44,080 nt of DNA from Pseudomonadota bacterium (GTDB taxonomy: Bacteria; Pseudomonadota; Gammaproteobacteria; Burkholderiales; Burkholderiaceae_B), in the NCBI GenBank assembly GCA_023387815.1, contig JAEWHK010000034.1, positions 1-44,080 of the forward strand, read 5' to 3'. The position numbers and the translations under genes were made by a program. The notes beneath the pieces are model-generated. The model searched no databases, was not told the DNA's origin, and saw nothing but the letters and a program-made list of their open reading frames with translations. The first letter of the stretch is position 1. Each line of letters starts with the position of its first letter. Positions 15,960 to 23,180 of the stretch are shown one piece after another.

Positions 15960-17477
15960 ATGGGCAGCATGCTGGGCAGATTGATTGCTCGTTCCGCTTT
16001 GATCGGCGTATTGACGGTGTCACCGGTATGGGCAGAGTCCGCTGCAGACATTCATGATGAATTTCACTGGCTGGATAGGCTGAATCGCGCATCGCTGGTC
16101 ATGATGAGTGAAGAAGCCATTCTAAAGAAAAGCGAGGTGCAAACCATAGCAGATGCGCTCGAGAAGCTAAGGGAAAAGGCCAAAGACAAGAATTTCAAAA
16201 GAACATCCAGGTGGAGCACGACGGAACCGTACTTGATCGAAATTGCAGGCCCGGTTGTAACGCGACTTCATACGGGCCGGAGTACCTGGGATACCGGAGC
16301 CGTCAGTGAACGGATGAGCCAGCGCGAGATCCTTCTTGATGTCTACGAATCGTTGATTGATGCCAGACAGGCATTGCAGGATTTCGGTAAAAAGCACGCG
16401 ACAGCGATCATTCCTGCCTACACGGGCGGCGTCCAGGCGCAGCCAACTTCGATGGGGCATTTCATGACGGCATATGTTGAAGTATTTGGCAGGCATGCCA
16501 AAGCGCTTGAAGAGGCCTATCGGAATCTTAATCTTTCGCCTTTGGGAGCGGGGGCTCTGGGAACGTCCAGTTACCCAATCAATCGTCAAAGATTATCTGA
16601 GCTCCTCGGCTTTGATAGGCCGATTCACAATTCATATGACGCGGTATTGCTTGGTTCGGTTGAGAGCAATATGCGTCTGGTCGGAACGGTCTCCGGGATT
16701 GCGGTAACTGCCAATACACTGGCCGAGGATCTGGGCAATCAATATTATCTTGCAAAACCCTGGCTGCGCCACCCGTCGAACCAGACCAGCGGCAGCACAA
16801 TCATGCCACAGAAAGAAAACCCCGTAGGCGTCAATTCAATCAGATCCAGTGCGACTTCAATTCTTGGTCGTGCATCGGCATATATGTTTGAGGTTCATAA
16901 TCTTGAAAGTGGTCGCTTCGCAGGCGGTGGTGGCGGGAGCTCTGGCAGCAAGGGGGATCAGAATATAGCGCTTGCCACAAGCCGTGAAATGCTGAATAAA
17001 ATTGCATCGACGTTCCGCGTATTCGAGTTCTCGCGTGAAAGAGCGCTGGAGCAGGTTCTGAATGATTACGCGACTGCAACTGAACTGGCCAATGCGCTTC
17101 AACGGCACGGCGACATCCCCTTTGGCGATGCTCATCATATCGCTGCTGCGATCGTCAAGTTTGGTCGAAGCAATGACATTCGAGCCAGTGATATTACCTT
17201 TGCCGATTTTGAGAAAGTCTTTTCGGAGACCGTCAAACATTACGATATGAAACAGACACAGTCCGGTTTGACCGAAGACATGTTTCGTAAGGCCATGCTG
17301 CCGCAATCAATGGTTGAGGCATCACAGGGCTACGGCGGACCACAACCTGCCTCAGTTAATGCAATGCTCGACGAAGGCGCCAATGATATCACCAGTAATC
17401 GGACATGGTTGAAGGAGCGTCGCGCAGCGCTCAAGGCTGCAGACGCTCTGCTGGATGAAGCGTTTTCCCAGTTGTGA
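15960..17477 (+). CDS. Fumarase/argininosuccinate-lyase superfamily enzyme with predicted signal peptide
   Basis: This 505-residue protein has the superfamily signature GSTIMPQKENP (about residues 278-288), the flexible loop with the catalytic Ser. TSSYPINR and VHNLESGRF segments resemble argininosuccinate lyase (ASL). Unlike cytoplasmic ASL it begins with a signal-like N-terminus: a basic start, hydrophobic residues 8-22 and a likely cleavage after VWA. So the enzyme is predicted periplasmic, where arginine biosynthesis does not occur. GAGGAG lies eight bases before ATG 15960. Its substrate is unknown; reversible cleavage of a fumarate-containing amine or amino acid is the class reaction. 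It stands alone, with no transporter or arg genes beside it. Confidence 0.82.
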   Translation: MGSMLGRLIARSALIGVLTVSPVWAESAADIHDEFHWLDRLNRASLVMMSEEAILKKSEVQTIADALEKLREKAKDKNFKRTSRWSTTEPYLIEIAGPVVTRLHTGRSTWDTGAVSERMSQREILLDVYESLIDARQALQDFGKKHATAIIPAYTGGVQAQPTSMGHFMTAYVEVFGRHAKALEEAYRNLNLSPLGAGALGTSSYPINRQRLSELLGFDRPIHNSYDAVLLGSVESNMRLVGTVSGIAVTANTLAEDLGNQYYLAKPWLRHPSNQTSGSTIMPQKENPVGVNSIRSSATSILGRASAYMFEVHNLESGRFAGGGGGSSGSKGDQNIALATSREMLNKIASTFRVFEFSRERALEQVLNDYATATELANALQRHGDIPFGDAHHIAAAIVKFGRSNDIRASDITFADFEKVFSETVKHYDMKQTQSGLTEDMFRKAMLPQSMVEASQGYGGPQPASVNAMLDEGANDITSNRTWLKERRAALKAADALLDEAFSQL

Positions 17478-17644
17478 TTATGATGAGACAGAGCAGGCGG
17501 AACAGTTCGATCGGGCCTGCCTTTAAGAATGAATCGAGTTCTCGTCAGCTTGCGCAGTCGGCCATTGGTAACCGATGAAATGCAATAGAACTATCATTGT
17601 TAACCCAAGCGACAATCGAGCCGCTTCATTCTATTAATCGCTGG

Positions 17645-17890
17645 CTAGTCACGCTCGCCAAATCTTTCCTCCAGGCGCTGCTTTAATTCGTTAACTGCAG
17701 CTTCACTGGGATCTTCGAACTGGTCGGTATGCGATCTGTCAGAAAGCGTTTCGCTCGATACTACAAATTCGGCGCCCTCTACCGCCTGGTTGGTGGCCAA
17801 ATCAAAAGCGCGCCATACAACCGAGTCTCCAGTTGATTCTTCTCTCAATGCGAAATTTTTATTTCCAATGTCAACTTTGATTTCGTTCAT
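17645..17890 (-). CDS. Small acidic protein of unknown function
   Basis: This 81-residue, acidic protein begins MNEIKVDIGNKNFALREE and ends in a helical NELKQRLEERFGERD tail. AAGGAG lies eight bases before the ATG at 17890, which strongly supports expression. No signal peptide or membrane segment is visible, so it should be cytoplasmic. I recognise no family. It is divergent from the DUF433 gene; a perfect 14-bp inverted repeat lies between them. Confidence 0.65.
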   Translation of the reverse strand: MNEIKVDIGNKNFALREESTGDSVVWRAFDLATNQAVEGAEFVVSSETLSDRSHTDQFEDPSEAAVNELKQRLEERFGERD

Positions 17891-18030
17891 TTTTGGTCTC
17901 CTTGGTTTATTTATCGTCTCGTTTGTTTATATCTATATTAAGTCGCCCTCCAGGATTAATCAACCTGGAATTGGAATCCACCGAATCGTGCCGCCCTGGG
18001 ATTGCGAGTTCTTATATTATTTCAAATGCA

Positions 18031-18079
18031 AAATAACTCGATTTTCAATTCCTTTGTGAGTATAGAAATCGAGTTATTT
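18031..18079. promoter_or_regulatory. Perfect 14-bp inverted repeat upstream of the DUF433 gene
   Basis: AAATAACTCGATTT (18031-18044) and its exact complement AAATCGAGTTATTT (18066-18079) are separated by 21 bases. The repeat sits between two divergent genes, about 75 bases before the DUF433 gene. That position suggests an operator for autoregulation, although a hairpin acting on RNA is also possible; there is no T run after it. Confidence 0.6.
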
Positions 18080-18154
18080 GGGACTTCAACGGCAACTTAG
18101 GGTATCGGTTTATCCTGATTGATAGGCTATACAGATTTTATTAAAATGGGAGTT

Positions 18155-18835
18155 ATGAACTTACTTGGAATTGGACTCTACACGCCAGCAGAGGCGGCAC
18201 GTATCACGGGCACAAAGCCCCGTGAGGTAAGTCGTTGGCTGTTCGGTTATAAGGATAACGGCGGCGATTTCCATTCACCATTGTGGACGACTCAGATTCC
18301 AATCGATGGGAAGATTGTAGGTCAGAAAGTGATCGGTTTCCGTGACTTGATGGAATTAAGAATCATCAAGGAATTCACGAAACATGGCGTCTCCCTTAGA
18401 ACAATACGAGCAGCGCTTGAAAGTGCATCGCAGATTTTCGGTACTCCGTACCCGTTTACGGCTCACAGATTTTTAACAGACGGAGAATCAATATTCATAG
18501 AGGCTGTAGAGAGCGATCCAACGTTAACCGATTTGATTAAACGTCAGCTTGTTTTTGATGAAATCATTCGACCTAGCCTCTATGAAGGTATTGAGTTTTC
18601 CTCAACCGGCGAAGCCGTGCGGTGGTATCCGTTGAAACGCAGTAAATCTGTCATCGTGGACCCAGAAGTTTCTTTTGGAAAGCCTGTGCTGTCCAGATTT
18701 GGTATACCTACCGAATTAATAAAAAAAGCCGTTGAAGTGGAAGGGGATACGAAGCTTGTCGCATTGCAGTTTGATATTCCCATCGCGGAAGTGAATGCCG
18801 CTCTGAAATTTGAACAACAATTGCTTGCTGCTTGA
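18155..18835 (+). CDS. HTH/DUF433 protein, VapB-like antitoxin type
   Basis: This 226-residue protein has an N-terminal MerR-like helix-turn-helix (LYTPAEAARITGTKPREVSRWL). A central domain contains VIGFRDLMELRIIKEF, and the C-terminal DUF433 domain (about residues 165-226) reads SVIVDPEVSFGKPVLSRFGI and DIPIAEVNAALKFE. DUF433 proteins are usually antitoxins paired with a PIN-type (DUF5615) RNase. No such toxin gene lies next to it; the next gene encodes a GFA protein. ATG 18155 has GGAG only two bases upstream; in-frame starts at 18146 (ATG) and 18119 (TTG) are possible. It may be an orphan regulator. Confidence 0.78.
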   Translation: MNLLGIGLYTPAEAARITGTKPREVSRWLFGYKDNGGDFHSPLWTTQIPIDGKIVGQKVIGFRDLMELRIIKEFTKHGVSLRTIRAALESASQIFGTPYPFTAHRFLTDGESIFIEAVESDPTLTDLIKRQLVFDEIIRPSLYEGIEFSSTGEAVRWYPLKRSKSVIVDPEVSFGKPVLSRFGIPTELIKKAVEVEGDTKLVALQFDIPIAEVNAALKFEQQLLAA

Positions 18836-18944
18836 AGTTCATATTTGATAACAATCTCTCAACGCTAAGCCACACGCGGAGGGCAGCAAAACAGCTGATA
18901 AAATCGACTTGTCAGAGGACTCTCAGTCACTTTAGGAATCGACC

Positions 18945-19304
18945 ATGAAATACATCGGCACTTGCCATTGTCAGGCAGTCAGATTCGAATTCAATGCTGA
19001 CCTGAAGGAGATAATTGTCTGTGACTGTTCCTTGTGTTCCAAACGCGCGGCCAGGATGCTGGCCGTTGATAAAGAGAAATTGCAGATTATTGCGGGGCGT
19101 GATGCGTTAACAGAATATCGCTGGAATACCCGAATTGCGCGCCATTACTTTTGCAGTAAATGTGGCATTTATGTTTTCCATCAACGCAGAAGCAACCCGT
19201 TGATGTACGGCGTCAATGCCAATTGTATTGATGGATTGGATCTAACCAGTTTGCCGGTACGTCATGTAGACGGTCAAAGCACTTCTACGGTTCCACGGTC
19301 TTAA
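18945..19304 (+). CDS. GFA (CENP-V/GFA) family zinc-binding protein
   Basis: This 119-residue protein has the GFA-fold cysteine set: CHC (residues 7-9), CDCSLCSK (about 26-33) and FCSKCGIYVF (about 69-78), which bind zinc. The family includes the proposed glutathione-dependent formaldehyde-activating enzyme, but most members have no proven substrate, so only the fold is assigned. AGGA precedes ATG 18945 at good spacing. It is slightly short at the C-terminus compared with larger family members but the metal sites are complete. No formaldehyde genes are nearby. Confidence 0.88.
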   Translation: MKYIGTCHCQAVRFEFNADLKEIIVCDCSLCSKRAARMLAVDKEKLQIIAGRDALTEYRWNTRIARHYFCSKCGIYVFHQRRSNPLMYGVNANCIDGLDLTSLPVRHVDGQSTSTVPRS

Positions 19305-19422
19305 ACCTAAACGCGTGAACAAACTCGTTTCGCGATAGCGAGCAGAGCGCCATAATTGACGAACCGGCGGGCGTGGTTTCATCAATCAATCCTTACATCT
19401 TAGAAATTTATCCATTTAATCG

Positions 19423-19794
19423 CTATTTCACAGGCGACCGATCGGCGATCCGCTGTCTGTTCAGCGCCATAGCTTCTTTGTCAGGTTTCCAATCGTTCCA
19501 GTATTCGTCGGGGATATTTGGGAAATCCTGGCGGCGCACCCCTTCATATGTGGGTTTGTAATCACGCCGGCGCATTTCCTGTACAAGCTGACAATGTCTT
19601 TTTGCAAGGTAGCCGAGTCGGGTGTAAAAAAAAAGAATGTGGCCGGCGCCAAGCGTGTACTGACTCGGTTGTTTTATGTTTCCTCTTAATGATGCCTTTT
19701 CAGCCAGTCGAAATACCCGAGGCAGTTCCCGGTATTCTGCCACCAAATGCGGCCCCGACAGTTCTTCTACTGGTATGCAATTGATTCGGGTCAT
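19423..19794 (-). CDS. Pyrimidine-dimer DNA glycosylase (T4 endonuclease V/DenV homologue)
   Basis: This 123-residue protein matches T4 endonuclease V along most of its length. It has MTRIN at the N-terminus, where Thr2 becomes the nucleophilic alpha-amino group after Met removal, and HLVAEYRELPRVF with Glu23 in the catalytic place. LGAGHILFFYTRLGYLAKR also aligns with the phage enzyme. It would excise cyclobutane pyrimidine dimers and nick the abasic site. The protein is about 15 residues shorter than T4 DenV, lacking the aromatic WYKYYGK-type tail that contributes to dimer contact, which may weaken activity. Such genes are scattered in bacteria and spread by transfer. Confidence 0.9.
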   Translation of the reverse strand: MTRINCIPVEELSGPHLVAEYRELPRVFRLAEKASLRGNIKQPSQYTLGAGHILFFYTRLGYLAKRHCQLVQEMRRRDYKPTYEGVRRQDFPNIPDEYWNDWKPDKEAMALNRQRIADRSPVK

Positions 19795-19896
19795 GTTGAG
19801 TGGCGATTGCGAAAATTTCGGTTATTCGGTTAAGACACGATACCACAAGCTTCTGAAGTATCATGCTGGAATTATGCGCGTATACCCAACACAATA

Positions 19897-20379
19897 ATGG
19901 GTATCCAGCAGACTGTGTCTTTTTACACCAATCTCATGACTAATGCTCACCATTACACGGATTCCGGTCTTACTAATGTATGGCTATCAAATGGATTCAA
20001 AGAGAGAATGATAAACGGCGAGAACGCCGTTTCAATTGCGGACGCTGATCAGCTACATGAAGTGATCGGGCGCACTTTAGCACGTAAGCCACATCTTACT
20101 AGTTCTGAATTTCGGTTTTTGCGCAAAGAGTTGGGTCTTTCACAATCTCGTATTGGACGGATCGTAGGTTCATCTGAAAGGACCGTCGCTTTATGGGAGC
20201 GACGCAGCAAGATTCCAATAGCTATTCAAAGACTTGTTAAGGTGATCTACCTGTCTCGCTTTGGTGGCAATTCGGCGATTCTCGACGCATTGGATAGGAT
20301 CATGGAGCTTGATGCGCAACCTGACCCTGATAGATTTGTCTTTGAAGAAACGCAGAGCGGCTGGAAAGAAGCTGCGTGA
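19897..20379 (+). CDS. MqsA-like HTH transcriptional regulator/antitoxin
   Basis: This 160-residue protein has a central helix-turn-helix (about residues 70-105), FRFLRKELGLSQSRIGRIVG followed by TVALWER. The preceding YTDSGLTNVWLSNGF and DADQLHEVIGRTLARK segments are characteristic of a family of MqsA/XRE-like regulators, which normally end in a Trp-Ala tail as here (SGWKEAA). No ribosome binding site decides between ATG 19897 and ATG 19936 (MTNAHHYTDSG); the latter matches family N-termini better. It lies 80 bases upstream of a transglutaminase-like gene on the same strand, so the two may be a functional pair. Confidence 0.8.
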   Translation: MGIQQTVSFYTNLMTNAHHYTDSGLTNVWLSNGFKERMINGENAVSIADADQLHEVIGRTLARKPHLTSSEFRFLRKELGLSQSRIGRIVGSSERTVALWERRSKIPIAIQRLVKVIYLSRFGGNSAILDALDRIMELDAQPDPDRFVFEETQSGWKEAA

Positions 20380-20459
20380 TTTTATTCGTCACATCATAGG
20401 ATCAATATATTCTGACTTATTACTAAGCTATAGAAGCCGTCTCCTCAGTTGATAGTCAA

Positions 20460-21107
20460 ATGACTACTATATCTAATATGCAAATTGATATTGCTGTGCT
20501 GCCGAAATACTGGCGCGATCGAATACTGGGCTTCTCTCAATCAGCTCAGAACGCAGCCTCTAATAAAATCTCGTTAAAAAATATTCTATTCACGATACGA
20601 GATATGCCATATGCTCGCCCAGTTCACGGGAATAGCGCGGAGGCATGCATTACCGAGTGGAAGGGAACATGCTCTGCCAAACATTAGGCGACCTATGAGT
20701 TATTGAAGCTTGCAGGCTATAGCCCTAGATTCTGGATGGCCTCTTTTCGGATAGATTTTGATAGAGCATTTTTCTCCAAAGCGCTCAAACAGAGCAGTAG
20801 TGGAGTGACGGTTTACGATATCCATAATTACCTCACATGCAGTTTTGGGGCAGATGAGTTAATCATAGACATTACGTTTCCACTTAACCTGGAAAAATTC
20901 GGATTTCCCGTTACAAGAAATTGGAATGGAAAAGAAGATTTTCTACTTTGCTGTGCGCCTGAAGAACGCGTGGAATTGGATGTAGATAAGGAGACTGATC
21001 TCCGCAAACGGATTTGGTTGAACAGATTGAATTCGGAGATGGCAATGCAATTGAGAGAACGTGCAATCGTCGAAATGATGGAAGTCGCGAGTGCCGCGAC
21101 GTCATAG
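20460..21107 (+). pseudogene. Transglutaminase-like protein gene interrupted by one in-frame TAG
   Basis: Two frames, 20460-20687 and 20688-21107, are contiguous in the same phase and separated only by TAG at 20685-20687; no other stop occurs over 215 codons. The combined protein has a plausible transglutaminase-type Cys-His-Asp triad: Cys71 in EWKGTCSAKH, His122 in VYDIHNYLT and Asp137 in IIDITFP. The stop falls five codons after the Cys. Because both halves are otherwise intact, the nonsense change looks recent, or the codon may be read through. It sits 80 bases after the MqsA-like regulator. The family assignment rests on motif spacing seen by eye. Confidence 0.6.
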
Positions 21108-21169
21108 CCTGACAGATTAAAGGTGTATAGGCTTCATCGCCGTGTTCGCTTTTTACTAGAGACACTGTG

Positions 21170-21310
21170 GTGGATTTGAAGTTTATTGCTCGCATTATCG
21201 GCAAAAATATTATCTTGAATGAAAAAATTTTTGAATCTCGAATTAGACTGCTAAAAAATAGGGACTTAATACATATACGCCTGCTAATTGATGCAGGGTG
21301 CTTATCCTGA
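21170..21310 (+). CDS. Short reading frame, uncertain
   Basis: From GTG 21170 the plus strand encodes about 46 residues (VDLKFIARIIGKNIILNE, then KIFESRIRLLKNRDLIHI) and stops with TGA near 21310. It has an amino-acid composition like a real protein, but no ribosome binding site and no recognised family. It could be a remnant of a longer gene. Confidence 0.25.
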   Translation: MDLKFIARIIGKNIILNEKIFESRIRLLKNRDLIHIRLLIDAGCLS

Positions 21311-21339
21311 ATAGGCACGGTGTACTGATAAGAGTTCTG

Positions 21340-21361
21340 ACGCCCAAATGATTATGGGCGT
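21340..21361. terminator. Weak hairpin, possible terminator
   Basis: ACGCCCA (21340-21346) pairs with TGGGCGT (21355-21361) around an eight-base loop, followed by GTTTG. The T run is too short for a confident terminator. Confidence 0.4.
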
Positions 21362-21464
21362 GTTTGCCTCTAAGCTGGATTCAGAAGATAAAAATTGGCG
21401 CTGTTCTGGATGAGTGCTCGGCACTTCCGCCGCCATTTAATCTGCATCATTGGAGGCAACTACG

Positions 21465-21584
21465 ATGGACTCTATAATAAATTGTAATGTGCCGACTGGC
21501 GGCCCTTGCGATCCCGATCACACCTCGGGGGGTACGATGACACACGTCGCATTACGGCTTATCTGGAAATCTCAGTCGATTTAA
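21465..21584 (+). CDS. Possible 39-residue small protein with strong ribosome binding site
   Basis: ATG 21465 is preceded by GGAGG (spacing eight bases). It opens a 39-codon frame beginning MDSIINCNVPTGGPCDP and containing TSGGTMTHVAL before TAA at 21582-21584. Two cysteines and Gly/Pro richness are visible. No family is recognised. The ribosome binding site is its only real support; the next gene begins 70 bases later. Confidence 0.35.
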   Translation: MDSIINCNVPTGGPCDPDHTSGGTMTHVALRLIWKSQSI

Positions 21585-21654
21585 CTCCTTCAATTTCCAG
21601 ATCGAAATTTACAAAATCTCTTTTTTACTGTCAATTCAAAGTTGGAACACTGAA

Positions 21655-21876
21655 ATGGCAAATAGTTATACCGAACACAGTCGAAAACTGCGGGCAAAAA
21701 CGGCGACCGAATCTACCAAGCGATTGATTGCTGCTGGCGTTATCAGGAAGTTCGCACTTCGACTCAAGACCGAATTGGCAAATGAATTTGATGCGATCGC
21801 AGAAGAGCGAGCGTTAAGTCGGCCAGAGACATTGAAGTTGCTGGTAGAGTTTTATCGCAGTCATCATCCCAAATAA
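21655..21876 (+). CDS. Small ribbon-helix-helix-like DNA-binding protein candidate
   Basis: This 73-residue basic protein reads MANSYTEHSRKLRAKTATES at its start, with a short strand then two helices near the C-terminus (RKFALRLKTELANEFDAI, then SRPETLKLLVEFYRSH). That order resembles plasmid- and phage-type ribbon-helix-helix repressors. No ribosome binding site is evident before ATG 21655, and the target is unknown. Its neighbours are small or degenerate genes, so it could be a remnant of a mobile element. Confidence 0.55.
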   Translation: MANSYTEHSRKLRAKTATESTKRLIAAGVIRKFALRLKTELANEFDAIAEERALSRPETLKLLVEFYRSHHPK

Positions 21877-21942
21877 AATTGCGTCAAGAAAGGCATGCCT
21901 GAAATTCAATTGACAGAACTTATCAAAAACCGGCACCGCTTA

Positions 21943-21983
21943 TTATGAGCGACGAAACATCGCATCATCTTATGAGCGACGAA
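21943..21983. repeat. Direct repeat TTATGAGCGACGAA, period 27
   Basis: The 14-base sequence occurs at 21943-21956 and again at 21970-21983. The 27-base period equals nine codons, so it duplicates a MSDE-containing peptide in frame. Confidence 0.8.
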
Positions 21984-22070
21984 GCACAACATTTGACAGG
22001 CGACAAAGAGTTGCGTCGTTTCGAAGTGGAACTTTTACAATCGGTTCGAGAGATGAGAGATGAGAGATAG
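21945..22070 (+). pseudogene. Truncated N-terminus of an XRE/HigA-type antitoxin (possible)
   Basis: ATG 21945 opens a 41-codon frame whose second half, RRFEVELLQSVREMRDER, resembles the N-terminal FExxLLxSVxEM helix of many HigA-type antitoxins, but the frame ends at TAG 22068-22070 before any helix-turn-helix. The first part contains an in-frame duplication of a 27-base unit (MSDETSHHL, MSDEAQHLT). The assignment is tentative. Confidence 0.35.
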
Positions 22071-22120
22071 ACAGTTCGTACGCGCTGTCAGAGTCGAGGT
22101 CACAAAAGACGATGAACCTG

Positions 22121-22173
22121 AACTGGCTGTCACTGAGGTCGCAAGTGGATGCGGCTCAACTGGCTGTCACTGA
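22121..22173. repeat. Direct repeat AACTGGCTGTCACTGA, period 37
   Basis: Identical 16-base copies lie at 22121-22136 and 22158-22173. The spacing of 37 is not a multiple of three. A related GTGGATGCGG/ATGGATGCGG pair overlaps it (22145, 22175). The region between the truncated antitoxin-like frame and 22288 carries no supported gene. Confidence 0.75.
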
Positions 22174-22287
22174 AATGGATGCGGGTCTAATAGATGGACC
22201 TGAAATGAATGTGCCCGAAATGGTTCCGACTGAAATGGTTTTGGCCGAATTGTATTTCACTGATAACATACCTGGCTCGCAGCCGGA

Positions 22288-22458
22288 TCAATGGATTTTA
22301 TTGAATGACTCTCTCGGGCAGATTACGCCAAACACGCCGGCGACAGACGCGGGAGGAGTGACTTTCTGTTGACCAGTCAAAGGAGTTTTTGGAACGGGCT
22401 GAGCCTGTGAGCCTGCAATCAGCATGATGGCAGGAATAGCGGAAATTAGACGCTTCAT
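22288..22458 (-). CDS. Small predicted exported protein (56 residues)
   Basis: On the minus strand ATG 22458 has an excellent AAAGGAG site six bases upstream. It starts a 56-residue protein with a signal peptide: basic MKR, a hydrophobic run to about residue 17, then SQAQP as a likely cleavage region. The mature part would be about 36 residues, with one Cys near the C-terminus. It ends at TGA (22288-22290). No family is recognised. The combination of a strong ribosome binding site and a signal peptide makes a real gene likely, while an overlapping plus-strand frame (22112-22372) lacks both. Confidence 0.6.
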   Translation of the reverse strand: MKRLISAIPAIMLIAGSQAQPVPKTPLTGQQKVTPPASVAGVFGVICPRESFNKIH

Positions 22459-22901
22459 GGCGTTCTCCTTTGAGTACGCCGAATATTACTCTCTTTTCTC
22501 AATTTGAGGCGTAAAAACTCAAAATAAAAAGCGCTGTTTTGCAGTTAATTGAAATATCGAATTTGCGGCGACTGTTGGCGATCACTCTGCTTCTTCAGAC
22601 GACGTGGATACCGGGGTCTTCCTGACAGATATTGACGATTAGTCGCGGGGCTAGAGCCTGGCAAAGCAGGTTGTCGAAGAAGAGCGAAATTGTGGAGCAT
22701 CGTGGGCTGGTTGACGAGATCAGCTGCTCTGCGAAGAAGAACAGAGTTTTTTCCTATCATGCAGGCAAATCGATTTGAAAAATGAAGTGACGAAGATCAC
22801 TCACGCCAATGCGATCGGCTGGAAATTGCTGCGCATTAACCTGATATCGCCTGGTCAGAACCTGTCTAACCTACAATGAAGTTTCTTTAACGGAGGCGAA
22901 T
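22459..22901. other. Gap upstream of the DUF333 lipoprotein
   Basis: No supported gene in 443 bases. A 71-codon minus-strand frame (22545-22760) has no ribosome binding site and low-complexity Arg/Pro/Gln content. GAAGAAGA-type repeats around 22676-22740 give the stretch a degraded-gene look. The promoter of the lipoprotein gene probably lies near 22840-22890 but is not clear. Confidence 0.4.
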
Positions 22902-23123
22902 ATGAAACTGCTTGCTTTGCTGATCCCCGGATTATTTCTGACTGCATGCGCCCAACAATCTGTTGGAATGGCCAATCCCGCATCGGTATATTGCAAGGAA
23001 AAGGGCGGAACACTCACGATAAAGGATTCCGATAAAGGTCAAATCGGCATCTGCAAATTGCCGGATGGGACTGAAATCGAAGAGTGGGAACTCTATCGTC
23101 GCGACCATCCGCAGAAAATGTGA
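22902..23123 (+). CDS. DUF333-type small lipoprotein
   Basis: This 73-residue protein has a lipoprotein signal peptide with lipobox LTAC (Cys16) and a DUF333 domain: ANPASVYCKEKGGTLTI, then GQIGICKLPDGTEIEEWELYRR. DUF333 lipoproteins are common in Gram-negative outer membranes; the function is unknown. GGAGG sits five bases before ATG 22902. Two Cys in the mature domain (about residues 31 and 51) may form a disulfide. Confidence 0.92.
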   Translation: MKLLALLIPGLFLTACAQQSVGMANPASVYCKEKGGTLTIKDSDKGQIGICKLPDGTEIEEWELYRRDHPQKM

Positions 23124-23180
23124 CGATGCGATATTTCGCTTGCAATAGGGAAAAGCAATATAAATTGACGTGAGACCTGC

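Noticed and set aside
20911..21318. 135-codon minus-strand frame over the transglutaminase-like gene
   Set aside because: Antisense to a frame with recognisable motifs; no start signal.
22112..22372. 86-codon plus-strand frame with repeated Glu-Met motifs
   Set aside because: The repeats come from a 16-base direct repeat; no ribosome binding site, and the opposite strand has a better-supported small gene.
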